A DNA stretch of 64,000 nucleotides from an uncultured bacterium (GTDB lineage: Bacteria > Muiribacteriota > Ozemobacteria > Ozemobacterales > Ozemobacteraceae). The stretch covers positions 1 to 64,000 of the forward strand of contig CALEDQ010000008.1 in NCBI GenBank assembly GCA_937949615.1, given 5' to 3'. Below, piece by piece: positions 17,816 through 25,344 of this stretch; the first letter of the stretch is position 1; each line of letters opens with the position of its first letter. The position numbers and the translations under genes are program-made. Below the pieces are notes generated by a model. That model was given only the letters and a program-made list of their open reading frames with translations, searched no databases and had not been told where the DNA came from.

Positions 17816-17849
17816 AAAAAAAAGGGCCCCTGGTCAAAAAGCCAGGGGC
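17816..17849 (-). terminator. Intrinsic terminator of the putative sigma-54 small RNA
   Basis: On the minus strand GCCCCTGG, an eight-base loop and CCAGGGGC are followed by CC and eight Ts. No protein gene on this strand ends here, so it implies a non-coding transcript. Confidence 0.85.
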
Positions 17850-18028
17850 AAAGTGAGAGGATCTTTTGAGAGGATACGTGAAGTCGCGCGGGGACGCGAC
17901 TAAGCGTAAATTCAAAGGTTTAACATTTTTGCATCCGCGAACCGGAGCTGATTTTGAAAGAGCAGAACCGAATTCTACCGCCTTGCGATGGTGCAATTCA
18001 TTAAACCCATAGTTATCAAAGAACAACA
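17816..18028 (-). ncRNA. Putative sigma-54-dependent small RNA, about 213 nt
   Basis: The transcript is bounded upstream by a -24/-12 promoter (start expected near 18028) and downstream by the intrinsic terminator. It has no convincing ORF: the longest open frame on this strand starts upstream of the promoter and reads through the terminator stem. Inside the RNA are a hairpin with six-base arms (GTCGCG/CGCGAC, 17883-17900) that exposes UCCCC in its loop, and two copies of AUCCUCUCA (17854-17862 and 17867-17875) that should be single-stranded. C-rich exposed segments of this kind in other sRNAs pair with Shine-Dalgarno sequences. I know no family with this sequence. Boundaries and function are inferred. 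Confidence 0.65.
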
Positions 18029-18039
18029 AAATTATATAG

Positions 18040-18056
18040 AGCAAGTTCCGTGCCAA
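18040..18056 (-). promoter_or_regulatory. Sigma-54 (RpoN) -24/-12 promoter
   Basis: TTGGCACGGAACTTGCT on the minus strand fits the RpoN consensus YTGGCACG-N4-TTGCW at every conserved base, with the invariant GG and GC ten bases apart. Confidence 0.8.
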
Positions 18057-18104
18057 CTCAAAAAATCGAAAAAGTGCCAAAATAGCAAAGGTTTTTTACA
18101 TTTT

Positions 18105-18140
18105 ATGTGCGCTTTTCGCACATTGTGTGCTTTTCACACA
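18105..18140 (-). promoter_or_regulatory. Twin palindromes, probable enhancer-binding-protein sites
   Basis: Two adjacent 17-base palindromes fit TGTGNGAAAAGCNCACA. One is at 18106-18122 (arms extend one base each side), the other at 18124-18140. Their centres are 18 bases apart and 86 and 104 bases upstream of the predicted sigma-54 start, the usual place for an activator of RpoN promoters. The arms resemble NifA-type TGT/ACA half-sites but with an 11-base interval instead of 10. Confidence 0.65.
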
Positions 18141-18351
18141 CACAATTGATCTCTGAGACTAAGCATAAGAAAATTACCCCCGACCGTCAAGGCCTGCCAT
18201 CTTTGACCTGTTTAAAGCAACCATAGCCCCAGAAAGTCATACAAGATGACCCGGAGAGCACACGCACGCAGAACTCGCTGCACCGAACTCCCTGATTCAG
18301 AACACAAAAAGGGTCTATTAACCAGCGTTTATTTTAATTAAAAGCAAGAGC

Positions 18352-18411
18352 TCAAGAAAAGATATCTTTAGAGAGTGTACGACCCCGCGACTCCGGATAG
18401 CAACAGTACAT
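18352..18411 (-). CDS. Possible 19-residue small protein or leader peptide
   Basis: ATG 18411 has a perfect AGGAGG six bases upstream, unusually good even for this genome. The peptide is MYCCYPESRGRTLSKDIFS. It lies in otherwise gene-free DNA, about 210 bases upstream of the twin palindromes on the same strand. No promoter was identified. It may be chance; the ribosome site is the only support. Confidence 0.25.
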   Translation of the reverse strand: MYCCYPESRGRTLSKDIFS

Positions 18412-18564
18412 GAAATTCCTCCTGCCACAATCGTCATTTTCGGCAATTATGGCGGCGAACGACGCCAGGCAGACAGACCTGATAATAAAACCAGTCAGTT
18501 CTGTACATACCTGTTTCAATTACAGCTTTGCTTCGAATGCACCAACAGAAGTTTTTTTTCATTA

Positions 18565-18593
18565 TTGAATTTGCTTGGTCATCGGGTTATAAT
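18565..18593 (+). promoter_or_regulatory. Vegetative promoter of hslO
   Basis: TTGAAT, 17-base spacer, perfect TATAAT, 34 bases before the ATG. The remaining 17.68-18.56 kb shows nothing else coding on the plus strand. Confidence 0.65.
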
Positions 18594-18627
18594 CATTTCT
18601 TAATCTTCACCGCAGGCAGGGCTCAGC

Positions 18628-19515
18628 ATGGACCAGTTATTCTACGCATTTTCAAGAGAAAAGGGCATTTCGCTGACCTATGTAGATGTCACCGAAGCGG
18701 CCAAAATTCTTGAGAAGAAGCACCTTTCCGGCCCGACTGCCGGCCGTTTCCTGGCTGAAGCACTGGTGGCCGTAGCCATACTGTCGGCTGATCTCGGCGG
18801 CGAAGATGAGCGCATTTCCCTGCAGGCACAGGTCAGCGGGCCAATTGGCGGCTGTCTCGTCGACGCCTCGCGCAAGGGCAATCTCAGGGGCTACACCACT
18901 ATCAAGATTCTCAATGACTATGACGGTACCGACTCGACCCCGTTGAAAGACGTTTTTGGTGACGCCGGCGCTCTGACCATGATTCACTCAAACAGCCGCA
19001 GCGTTATTTCACAGTATCAGCTGAACTGCAACCCGCTGAATCTCAGGCACGGTCTTGCCCGTTACTTTAACGACGTGAAGCAGCAGCCCACCGCGATTGA
19101 AATAAGCGCGACCAGCCGCGATCACTATCTGCACCGGGCGGTCGGCATAAAAATGAGCCGCACTCCCGAGGGGCATTCCGAAGATTTTATTCCGCTGCTC
19201 GAACGCTTCAACGACCGCACCATTCAGAAAGCGCTTACCCAGGCCGTTGACATTTCGATCATGAGTCAACTGCTCGGTCTCGAAGATCTGACGATTATCG
19301 AACGCCGTGCCCTGGTCGCCAGATGCACCTGCAGCCGCGAGAAAGTAATCTATTCAATTTCGTGCCTGCCCGAAGCAGAACTCGAAGAGATCATCGAAAA
19401 GAAAGAGCGCCCCGAAGTGACCTGCCATTTCTGCAGTCAGTCATACATACTCGAATCTGAAGAAATCGCCCGCCTGCTGATCGAAAAAAAGAGCAATCAG
19501 AACGACAAAGACTGA
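18628..19515 (+). CDS. hslO: Redox-regulated holdase chaperone Hsp33
   Basis: 295 residues, standard for Hsp33. The C-terminal zinc switch is complete: Cys233, Cys235, Cys266 and Cys269 in CTC and CHFC. Under oxidising or bleach stress zinc is lost, disulfides form and the dimer binds unfolding proteins. The N-terminal domain carries AVAILSADLGGEDERISLQ and GPIGGCLVDAS. In an anaerobe it fits a defence against sudden oxygen. Monocistronic, with its own promoter. Confidence 0.95.
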   Translation: MDQLFYAFSREKGISLTYVDVTEAAKILEKKHLSGPTAGRFLAEALVAVAILSADLGGEDERISLQAQVSGPIGGCLVDASRKGNLRGYTTIKILNDYDGTDSTPLKDVFGDAGALTMIHSNSRSVISQYQLNCNPLNLRHGLARYFNDVKQQPTAIEISATSRDHYLHRAVGIKMSRTPEGHSEDFIPLLERFNDRTIQKALTQAVDISIMSQLLGLEDLTIIERRALVARCTCSREKVIYSISCLPEAELEEIIEKKERPEVTCHFCSQSYILESEEIARLLIEKKSNQNDKD

Positions 19516-19577
19516 CGCACCCGAATTCAGCATTTTTTATCAGAATTCGGCCGAACCAACCATAACAAAACAAGTCG

Positions 19578-19603
19578 CCGGTTAAAGTCACCGGTTAAAG
19601 TCA
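19578..19603 (+). repeat. Two tandem copies of a 13-base unit
   Basis: CCGGTTAAAGTCA occurs twice head to tail in the hslO/NFACT-R gap. No associated function is visible. Confidence 0.6.
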
Positions 19604-19714
19604 CCATGAATTCGCAGTCTTTGGGCCTGAACAGGCAATACAAATGTTCACGATAATCTCAAAAAGCCAAAGCAAAGTTACTCACCGCCAACTCAAAAAC
19701 TGCATGAGTATTTT

Positions 19715-19758
19715 TATCCGTGTCCATCCGTGGCATTTTTTTATCTGTGCCCATCCGC
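19715..19758 (+). repeat. ATCCGTG decamer repeat, copy 1
   Basis: Units of the form YATCCGTGNY follow each other at ten-base intervals, then a T-run, then two variant units. The same arrangement recurs at 23171-23250. Confidence 0.6.
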
Positions 19759-19786
19759 AACCCAAAAAGGTGGCGAAGAGCAAATA

Positions 19787-20197
19787 TCAGCTGTCTTTTT
19801 CCGGCTGGGTGCCTTCAGGCAGAGCCGGCCTGACTTTGAGAACCTTTTCGTTCTTGATATAGACTGTACCGTCTTTAACACCACCCGGCTTGCTAACAAA
19901 TTTGGCCTTCGTCATCGAAACGGCAGTGACGCCGCCATTGCGGGCCTTGCTGTGCCAGGCGGCCACGGCGGCAGCGGTTTCCTGCAGGCGCTTGTCGGGT
20001 TCCTGACCGTTCAGTGAACGCAACAGCACATGACTGCCCGGCATGCCGCGCACATGAAACCAGTAATCTTCGGGAGCAGCAACTTTGACGCTGATAAAAT
20101 CGTTGTCTTTACTGGTTCGCCCGGCGATAATGACGAACCCGTCGACCGGCTCGTAAATAAAGGCATTGCGCCTGATCGTATCGAGATCAGCTATCAT
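19787..20197 (-). CDS. Stand-alone NFACT-R (DUF814) domain protein
   Basis: 136 residues corresponding only to the C-terminal NFACT-R domain of RqcH/FbpA proteins: DYWFHVRGMPGSHVLLR is the signature D-x-WFH-x-R-x(4)-GSHV, and GTVYIKNEKVL follows near the end. Full RqcH adds Ala tails to stalled nascent chains. Short NFACT-R proteins lack the N-terminal and coiled-coil parts, and their role is unsettled (RNA binding or an enzyme is proposed). Single gene between hslO and xth. Confidence 0.85.
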   Translation of the reverse strand: MIADLDTIRRNAFIYEPVDGFVIIAGRTSKDNDFISVKVAAPEDYWFHVRGMPGSHVLLRSLNGQEPDKRLQETAAAVAAWHSKARNGGVTAVSMTKAKFVSKPGGVKDGTVYIKNEKVLKVRPALPEGTQPEKDS

Positions 20198-20371
20198 TCA
20201 GGGCCCCCTGCATGCAAATTATGAAGCTCAATAATAACAAAACGATCAACAGCATTCCAGACAAAAAATCAATGTTTACCGGCAACAAAAGGGGTCCGTC
20301 AGATTTTGTCCGGGGGCTCTGCAATTTGCCGGGTAAATATGATAACCTTGCAAAAAAAACGGGAGTCGACA

Positions 20372-21184
20372 ATGAAAATAGTCACCTTCAACGTCAACGG
20401 CATACGCTCGCGCCTGCACCAGCTCAAACAGTTGATCGACGTGCACCAGCCCGATATCATCGGCATTCAGGAAATCAAGTGCGTCGACGACGCTTTTCCG
20501 CTCAATGACATTACCGCAATGGGCTACCATGCCGAAAGTTTCGGGCAGAAAGGCCATTATGGCGTCGCGTTTCTGTCGAAACAGAAGCCGGTCGATATTC
20601 GCCGCGGCCTGCCCGGTGACGGGAAAGAGGCCCAGCGCCGCCTGATCGTCGGCACATGGCTCGACGAGCAGAAGCGGCCAATCGTCGTTATCAACGGCTA
20701 TTTTCCGCAGGGCGAAAGTCGCGAGCACCCTGAAAAATTCCCGGCCAAGCAAAAATTCTATGCCGGACTCGCCGACTACCTTGCGTCAGATTTCCGCACC
20801 GACGACAACCTGATCATTCTCGGCGACATGAACGTCGCCCCGACCGATCTCGACGTCGGCATCGGTGAAAAGAACGCCCAGCGCTGGCTGAAAACCGGCA
20901 AATGCTGTTTTCTGCCCGAAGAACGCGAATGGCTGCAGCGCCTGCTCGACTGGGGAACACACGACCTGTACCGCGAACTTCACCCGGGCGACAACAGCCT
21001 CTACAGCTGGTTCGACTACCGCACCGGCGGTTTCGAAGATCAACCGCAGCGCGGGTTGCGTATCGACCTGCTGCTCGGCACCAGACCGGTCAGGCAGCGC
21101 TGTACCGCCAGCGGCATCGACTACCTGATCCGCGGCATGGAAAAACCATCAGACCACGCTCCGGTATGGATCGAAATTAAATAA
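20372..21184 (+). CDS. xth: Exodeoxyribonuclease III (AP endonuclease)
   Basis: 270 residues of the EEP nuclease fold that cleaves at abasic sites in base-excision repair. Motifs in order: MKIVTFNVNGIRSRL, IIGIQEIKC (metal Glu), HYGVAFLSK, YFPQGES, ILGDMNVAPTDLDVG, GLRIDLLL and the terminal SDHAPV (catalytic Asp-His). Start 20372 is preferred to the longer 20306 frame, because GGGAG sits upstream and the conserved sequence begins here. Its stop is 12 bases from the convergent VWA gene. Confidence 0.95.
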   Translation: MKIVTFNVNGIRSRLHQLKQLIDVHQPDIIGIQEIKCVDDAFPLNDITAMGYHAESFGQKGHYGVAFLSKQKPVDIRRGLPGDGKEAQRRLIVGTWLDEQKRPIVVINGYFPQGESREHPEKFPAKQKFYAGLADYLASDFRTDDNLIILGDMNVAPTDLDVGIGEKNAQRWLKTGKCCFLPEEREWLQRLLDWGTHDLYRELHPGDNSLYSWFDYRTGGFEDQPQRGLRIDLLLGTRPVRQRCTASGIDYLIRGMEKPSDHAPVWIEIK

Positions 21185-21195
21185 ACGGCTCTCGA

Positions 21196-23019
21196 TCAGG
21201 GTTCGATCAGTTTAAGATCAGGTATTTCCGGCTCAGAAACATCGCCGGCGTCAGAATCTGAATCATCTGACCCGGTTGCCTCGCCTGCATCTGAATCGGC
21301 TTCTTCATCATCAGATGAAGGAATACTGCGCTTGAGTCTGTTTTTGAGATCAGAAACCGAAGGCACATTCAGCTGCCCAGGGTTGAAACCGCTGCTGTCG
21401 CCGCCGGTTCCCGGCAGGTCGATCTCTTCATCGACAACGGTAGTGCTGTGTTCGACATGGGCACCACGGCTGCTGACCGAATCGCCAAAATGCTGCGACA
21501 TTTTTTCGTGATGCTGGCTGAGAAGCGTATCGTATTTCTGCTCAGCAGCATTCAGGGCTGCAGTTGCGCTTGCTGAATTGCGGTCAAAAAAGCCCGTATC
21601 GTCGTCGCCACCTGACAGCTGAGTTTTCTGGTAGAAGTCCATTTCGTCCATGGCGGCCTGAAGTTTGATCCGGTATTCTTCATAAGCCTGCTGCAGGTGC
21701 AGTGCGACTTCTTCCTGGCGTAGCTGCAGATACTGGCGCCGGTATTCGATTCTCGGTTTTTCGTAACCTTTCAGGCCCGGTTCGGCAGCTTTCTTTTCAA
21801 CTCCCTGCGCAATTCTTTCGAGGCCCTGCTTATATTCATCGAGATACTTTTTCTGCATATCATAATTTGCCTGGTGCTCGCTGCTGACACGGGCACGCGC
21901 CTGTTCGATCACCGACTGCGCCTCGGCATCAGCAAGCCCGAGCAGTGAAGCCCGGTTCAGACCGAACACCGGCGATGCCGGCGGCGGCGTGATCGGCCTG
22001 GTCAGAAAAACCGAATCGGGGCCGGCAATATCAAGATCGCTGAAAACAGTTCTAACCGTCATTTTACCGCCCTTGCCAGGGGTGCCGGCTTCTGTCGGCT
22101 CAGGTTTGTGAACGGTCATGGTCGGGGCGGTGTAATAGCCTTTTCCCTGATCTTTGAAGCCTTTCAGGCTGCTGGCGATTTCGATTTCGCGCCTGGTTCC
22201 GTCACGTTCAGGTTTCGGGGTCGTGTAACTCAGCTGATAATAACGTTCAAGCTTCATTCGGCGGCTCAGCGCCTCATAAAGTTTCGACAGCTGTTCGGGT
22301 GTCGTCGTCTGCAGATACCAGCCACCGGTCGCACCGGCAAAGTCTTTGAGAATCGCCTCATCGATGTCGTTGCCAAGACCGACGGTTATCAGCCTGATTC
22401 CCTTGTCGACCGCATACTTTTTCACCTGTTCGGGCGTGTGGGTCGACATCGGCGTCTGCCCGGTCGGCGTGCTGTCGCGCCCGTCGGTCAGGCAGACAAT
22501 CGTCTTGAGATCGGCGCGCCCGGCCTTGTTCTGCAGTTCATCGCAGGCCGAGTAAAGTGCATCGTAGAGTGCCGTGCCGCCCCATGGCCGCAGCTTTTTA
22601 ATCGCTTCGACCAGCGAATTGCCGTCGTTCGAGAACGAATGGGTAAAATCGATATCGCTCGCGAACGACAGCACCGACATCGAGACATCGCCAACCATGC
22701 TCAGCGCAAAACTGGCAGCGGCGCGTTTAACTTCGTTCATGGCCGGCTCGATGCTCGAAGACCGGTCGACGACGAGAACCATATAATGCTGATTCTTCTG
22801 AAAAGCCAGAGCGAAACTGCTGATGCCGGTTGCGTCTTCGCTGATGACGAAATTATCAGCCTTCAGCTCGTCAGCCTCTTTGCTGAACACTTTCAGCATC
22901 ACCCCGATTTTCGGAAAGCCGGCCGAATTGACCTGCAGAATTTCACTCGAAAAGTCTTTGCCCATGCCGGCAACCGTCGCCATAACCATCAGAAAAAGCA
23001 CGATAAAGGTTCTCTTCAT
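21196..23019 (-). CDS. Secreted von Willebrand factor A protein with coiled coil and acidic tail
   Basis: 607 residues from ATG 23019 (GGGG upstream; signal peptide MKRTFIVLFLMVMATVAGMG). The VWA domain spans about 70-265 with an intact MIDAS: DRSSS, a central Thr, and TDGRDS. It binds a divalent cation and usually mediates protein contacts outside the membrane. Residues 380-530 are Gln/Glu-rich and helical (probable coiled coil), and the last 60 are Asp/Ser/Glu repeats. Divergent from the ECF sigma gene across a 257-base gap, so it could be part of that envelope-stress response. Confidence 0.85.
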   Translation of the reverse strand: MKRTFIVLFLMVMATVAGMGKDFSSEILQVNSAGFPKIGVMLKVFSKEADELKADNFVISEDATGISSFALAFQKNQHYMVLVVDRSSSIEPAMNEVKRAAASFALSMVGDVSMSVLSFASDIDFTHSFSNDGNSLVEAIKKLRPWGGTALYDALYSACDELQNKAGRADLKTIVCLTDGRDSTPTGQTPMSTHTPEQVKKYAVDKGIRLITVGLGNDIDEAILKDFAGATGGWYLQTTTPEQLSKLYEALSRRMKLERYYQLSYTTPKPERDGTRREIEIASSLKGFKDQGKGYYTAPTMTVHKPEPTEAGTPGKGGKMTVRTVFSDLDIAGPDSVFLTRPITPPPASPVFGLNRASLLGLADAEAQSVIEQARARVSSEHQANYDMQKKYLDEYKQGLERIAQGVEKKAAEPGLKGYEKPRIEYRRQYLQLRQEEVALHLQQAYEEYRIKLQAAMDEMDFYQKTQLSGGDDDTGFFDRNSASATAALNAAEQKYDTLLSQHHEKMSQHFGDSVSSRGAHVEHSTTVVDEEIDLPGTGGDSSGFNPGQLNVPSVSDLKNRLKRSIPSSDDEEADSDAGEATGSDDSDSDAGDVSEPEIPDLKLIEP

Positions 23020-23170
23020 ACAAATCCCCTGCCAATTGCAAATTGGCCCCATTATACCACCACTCCCCCACCCCCTCATCGAATTCACATTAAAAATCCG
23101 CTGCCCTTTCTGTCAGCAGCTGTTGCGTAAACAAAGTTAGACCGGTTCGGCGCCAGCATGAGCATTAATT

Positions 23171-23250
23171 CATTCGTGCCTATCCGTGTCTATCCGTGTT
23201 CATCCGTGGCGCCTGTCCTAAAAAAATAATCCGTGTTCATCTGTAACCTG
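23171..23250 (+). repeat. ATCCGTG decamer repeat, copy 2
   Basis: Four consecutive ten-base units (CATTCGTGCC, TATCCGTGTC, TATCCGTGTT, CATCCGTGGC), a short AT-rich break, then two more. Same word and layout as 19715-19758. Confidence 0.7.
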
Positions 23251-23275
23251 AATGATATTCTTGGTATCTAATATT

Positions 23276-23824
23276 ATGATGAACGACGCCGAAGCACTTA
23301 AACTTGCGATCCAGGGGCGAGAAGACGGCTTCCCGGCCATCTTCGCCGGTCACAGCGCGTTCCTGTTCACGCATGCGCTGCGCCTGCTCAAAGATCGCCA
23401 GCTGGCCGAAGACGCGGTTCAGGAAACATTTGCCGCCGCCTTCCGTTCGATAGCCAGTTTCAGGGGCGAGGCGCGCCTGCGCACCTGGCTTTATCAGATT
23501 CTCTATCGCAACGTGATCAGACTTGCCGGCAAACGTCAGCCTCTGCCGCCGGCAAACGCACCCGAAGCCTGTCAGCAGTCAGAAACCGAGGCTGTCGATG
23601 CCCGCAGTGATGTGGGGAAAGTGCTTGACCAGCTCGGTGAGCGTGATCGCATGATTCTGCTGCTGACCTACTGGGATGAGCTGCCACTGAAAGAAGCCGC
23701 CCGGATTCTCGAAGTAAGCGAAAACAACGCAAAAATCATTCTTTTCCGGGCCCGCAGTCGATTTGCCAGCCTGTGGTCGGCCGCTTCTGCCGACAGAAAG
23801 GACAGGGAAAACCATGCAGTGTGA
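23276..23824 (+). CDS. ECF-family RNA polymerase sigma factor
   Basis: 182 residues holding sigma region 2 (LLKDRQLAEDAVQETFAAAFRSI, then FRGEARLRTWLYQILYRNVIR, a textbook -10-binding helix pair) and region 4 (LLTYWDELPLKEAARILEVSENNAKIILFRARSRF). It directs polymerase to a stress regulon. The stop overlaps the anti-sigma start by 11 bases, the usual way to keep the two in step. ATG 23276 or 23279; neither has a clear ribosome site. Confidence 0.92.
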   Translation: MMNDAEALKLAIQGREDGFPAIFAGHSAFLFTHALRLLKDRQLAEDAVQETFAAAFRSIASFRGEARLRTWLYQILYRNVIRLAGKRQPLPPANAPEACQQSETEAVDARSDVGKVLDQLGERDRMILLLTYWDELPLKEAARILEVSENNAKIILFRARSRFASLWSAASADRKDRENHAV

Positions 23825-24347
23825 AGAATTCCGCCGGCTGATGCTGGCCTCCGAGGGAAACGAAAGCGAACTCGAAAAACATCTCGAAAGCTGCCCGGCC
23901 TGCGACGCCTGGCTGCAGAAAGAACTTGCCACGCCACCAGAGGGCCTGACGCCGGCGCAGTGGCACGACGCTACCGCCCGCTGTTTCCCTGAGCAGGTGC
24001 CGGCGGTAAAAGCGGCCGAGCCAGCCCCGGAAACGTTCTGGACCTTCTTTTTCAATGGCCTGAAATACGGTATGGTCTTTGGTCTGTCGATTGTCGCCGG
24101 CTTTGCCATCCTCGAACACCTTCAGGGGCCGGAAAAAAGTCTGCCAAAGCCACAGGAAGTCGCGCTGGTAAGCTTCATTGAGCCATCAGACACGGCTCTG
24201 CCGGATTTTTTCGAAACCCCGGAATTCGATGTAACCTTTTATGAAAACAGCGACTCTAAAATTGTGAGTTTCCTGCCAAAAGTGCAGATTCAGAGTTTTT
24301 ACGAAACCAACGAGGAGGAAGAAACATGGAACGAAAAGCAAGGCTGA
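23814..24347 (+). CDS. Zinc-finger anti-sigma factor, single TM
   Basis: 177 residues. The ZAS motif is present as H-x3-C-x2-C (KHLESCPACDAWL) at about residues 23-31. A membrane segment lies at about 80-102 (GLKYGMVFGLSIVAGFAIL), leaving a short extracytoplasmic domain ending in acidic residues. It should hold the preceding ECF factor at the membrane. Its stop overlaps the next start by 22 bases. The longer 23763 frame has no supporting start. Confidence 0.88.
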   Translation: MQCEEFRRLMLASEGNESELEKHLESCPACDAWLQKELATPPEGLTPAQWHDATARCFPEQVPAVKAAEPAPETFWTFFFNGLKYGMVFGLSIVAGFAILEHLQGPEKSLPKPQEVALVSFIEPSDTALPDFFETPEFDVTFYENSDSKIVSFLPKVQIQSFYETNEEEETWNEKQG

Positions 24348-24928
24348 TTCTGGTAATCGCTCTTCTTGTAAGCATGGTCGCGGCAGTTAATGCCCAGCCC
24401 GCCGGCCCGATGGACGGCCCCCCGGGGCAAGGTGGACCGAATGCCGAATTCAGACCGGGCGGCCCCGAGGGGCAAGGCCCGATGGGCGGAAAAAACAGAC
24501 CAGATCCCGAGCAGATGAAGCGCAATGCCTCATTGATGGCCATGGCTGAAGCCCACAAAAATCTCGCCCAGATTTATGAAGAACAGGGAAAGATCGACGA
24601 AGCGGCGAATGAACTGAAACAGATCATCGATCTGGCCAAAAGTCAGCTCGAAAAGAACCGCGACAATCCGTTTTTCAAGAACAACATCATGGGCAAGGTA
24701 ATGCCGGTTTATCACCACATTTCGAAGCTGTACATGAAAAACAGCCGCAACGACGAGGCCGAAAAGATCCTCAACGACGGCATCGCCTTTTTTGAAAAGG
24801 AAGCCCCCGAGGAAGTGACCCGCCTGCGTCTGCTGATCGCCGATATCTACAAAGAAAAGAAAGATACCGCCAAAGCCGAAGAGGCCTACAAAAAGATTAT
24901 CGAAGAAAGCAAAAAGAATCTGCAGTAA
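24326..24928 (+). CDS. Exported TPR-like protein of the ECF operon
   Basis: 200 residues: signal peptide (to about residue 24, VNAQ), a Gly/Pro-rich spacer (PAGPMDGPPGQGGP) and then helical TPR-like repeats (AHKNLAQIYEEQGKIDEAANELKQII; RLRLLIADIYKEKKDTAKAEEAYKKII). A strong GAGGAGG site inside the anti-sigma gene serves it. Probably a periplasmic scaffold or sensor made under control of the same sigma factor; inferred from position only. Confidence 0.8.
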   Translation: MERKARLILVIALLVSMVAAVNAQPAGPMDGPPGQGGPNAEFRPGGPEGQGPMGGKNRPDPEQMKRNASLMAMAEAHKNLAQIYEEQGKIDEAANELKQIIDLAKSQLEKNRDNPFFKNNIMGKVMPVYHHISKLYMKNSRNDEAEKILNDGIAFFEKEAPEEVTRLRLLIADIYKEKKDTAKAEEAYKKIIEESKKNLQ

Positions 24929-24967
24929 TTTTTCTGGTCTGGCTCTGACCGTATGCCAGGCAAAAAT

Positions 24968-25010
24968 GACCGGTGTGGTTGAGATAATCAGCCTGCCGGT
25001 CGTTTTTTTT
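24968..25010 (+). terminator. Intrinsic terminator of the ECF operon
   Basis: GACCGG pairs with CCGGTC across a 22-base loop and eight Ts follow. Confidence 0.7.
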
Positions 25011-25056
25011 GGCTGAAAACCCATTGAAAAAATTCATGGAAAACCCATGTTTTTCT

Positions 25057-25086
25057 TTGAGCGCGTGGTACCCCTTCTGCTATAAT
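25057..25086 (+). promoter_or_regulatory. Promoter of the GGDEF gene pair
   Basis: TTGAGC, 18-base spacer, perfect TATAAT, 24 bases before the 67-residue gene. Confidence 0.55.
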
Positions 25087-25110
25087 TGACCGGAAAGTTG
25101 AGAATCTTTT

Positions 25111-25314
25111 ATGCCCAAACCGACCGGTTACTCGCAGGCAGTTCTTTGTCAGCAGCTGCATGCGCTTTACAATCTGCTGCAGAAGCGAAAAAAAGAAATT
25201 CTCGCAGATCCCGAGCTGACACCAGATAACGATGCACTGAACAATGAGCTCGAACAGATTTATCACCGCAGCCGGTTGCTGCAGGAATGTTTCGAGCAGT
25301 TCTGTCCAAGCTGA
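25111..25314 (+). CDS. Small helical protein upstream of the GGDEF gene
   Basis: 67 residues, two predicted helices (QAVLCQQLHALYNLLQKRKKEIL and DALNNELEQIYHRSRLLQECFEQF) that could form an antiparallel coiled coil. It has a good promoter, sits 30 bases before the GGDEF-like gene and is probably cotranscribed with it, so it may be a partner. No family recognised. Confidence 0.55.
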   Translation: MPKPTGYSQAVLCQQLHALYNLLQKRKKEILADPELTPDNDALNNELEQIYHRSRLLQECFEQFCPS

Positions 25315-25344
25315 AACTGCCGCGCGAAAGGACCACGAACTCTA

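Noticed and set aside
17814..18080. 88-residue minus-strand frame through the sRNA region
   Set aside because: Starts upstream of the sigma-54 promoter and runs through the terminator stem and T-run; no ribosome site or recognisable protein.
18121..18560. Possible riboswitch, tmRNA or RNase P RNA in the long gap
   Set aside because: None of the conserved core sequences of these RNAs was recognised on either strand; only the sigma-54 unit further left has clear boundaries.
22108..23130. 340-residue plus-strand frame
   Set aside because: Antisense shadow of the VWA gene; no ribosome site and Arg/His-rich composition without motifs.
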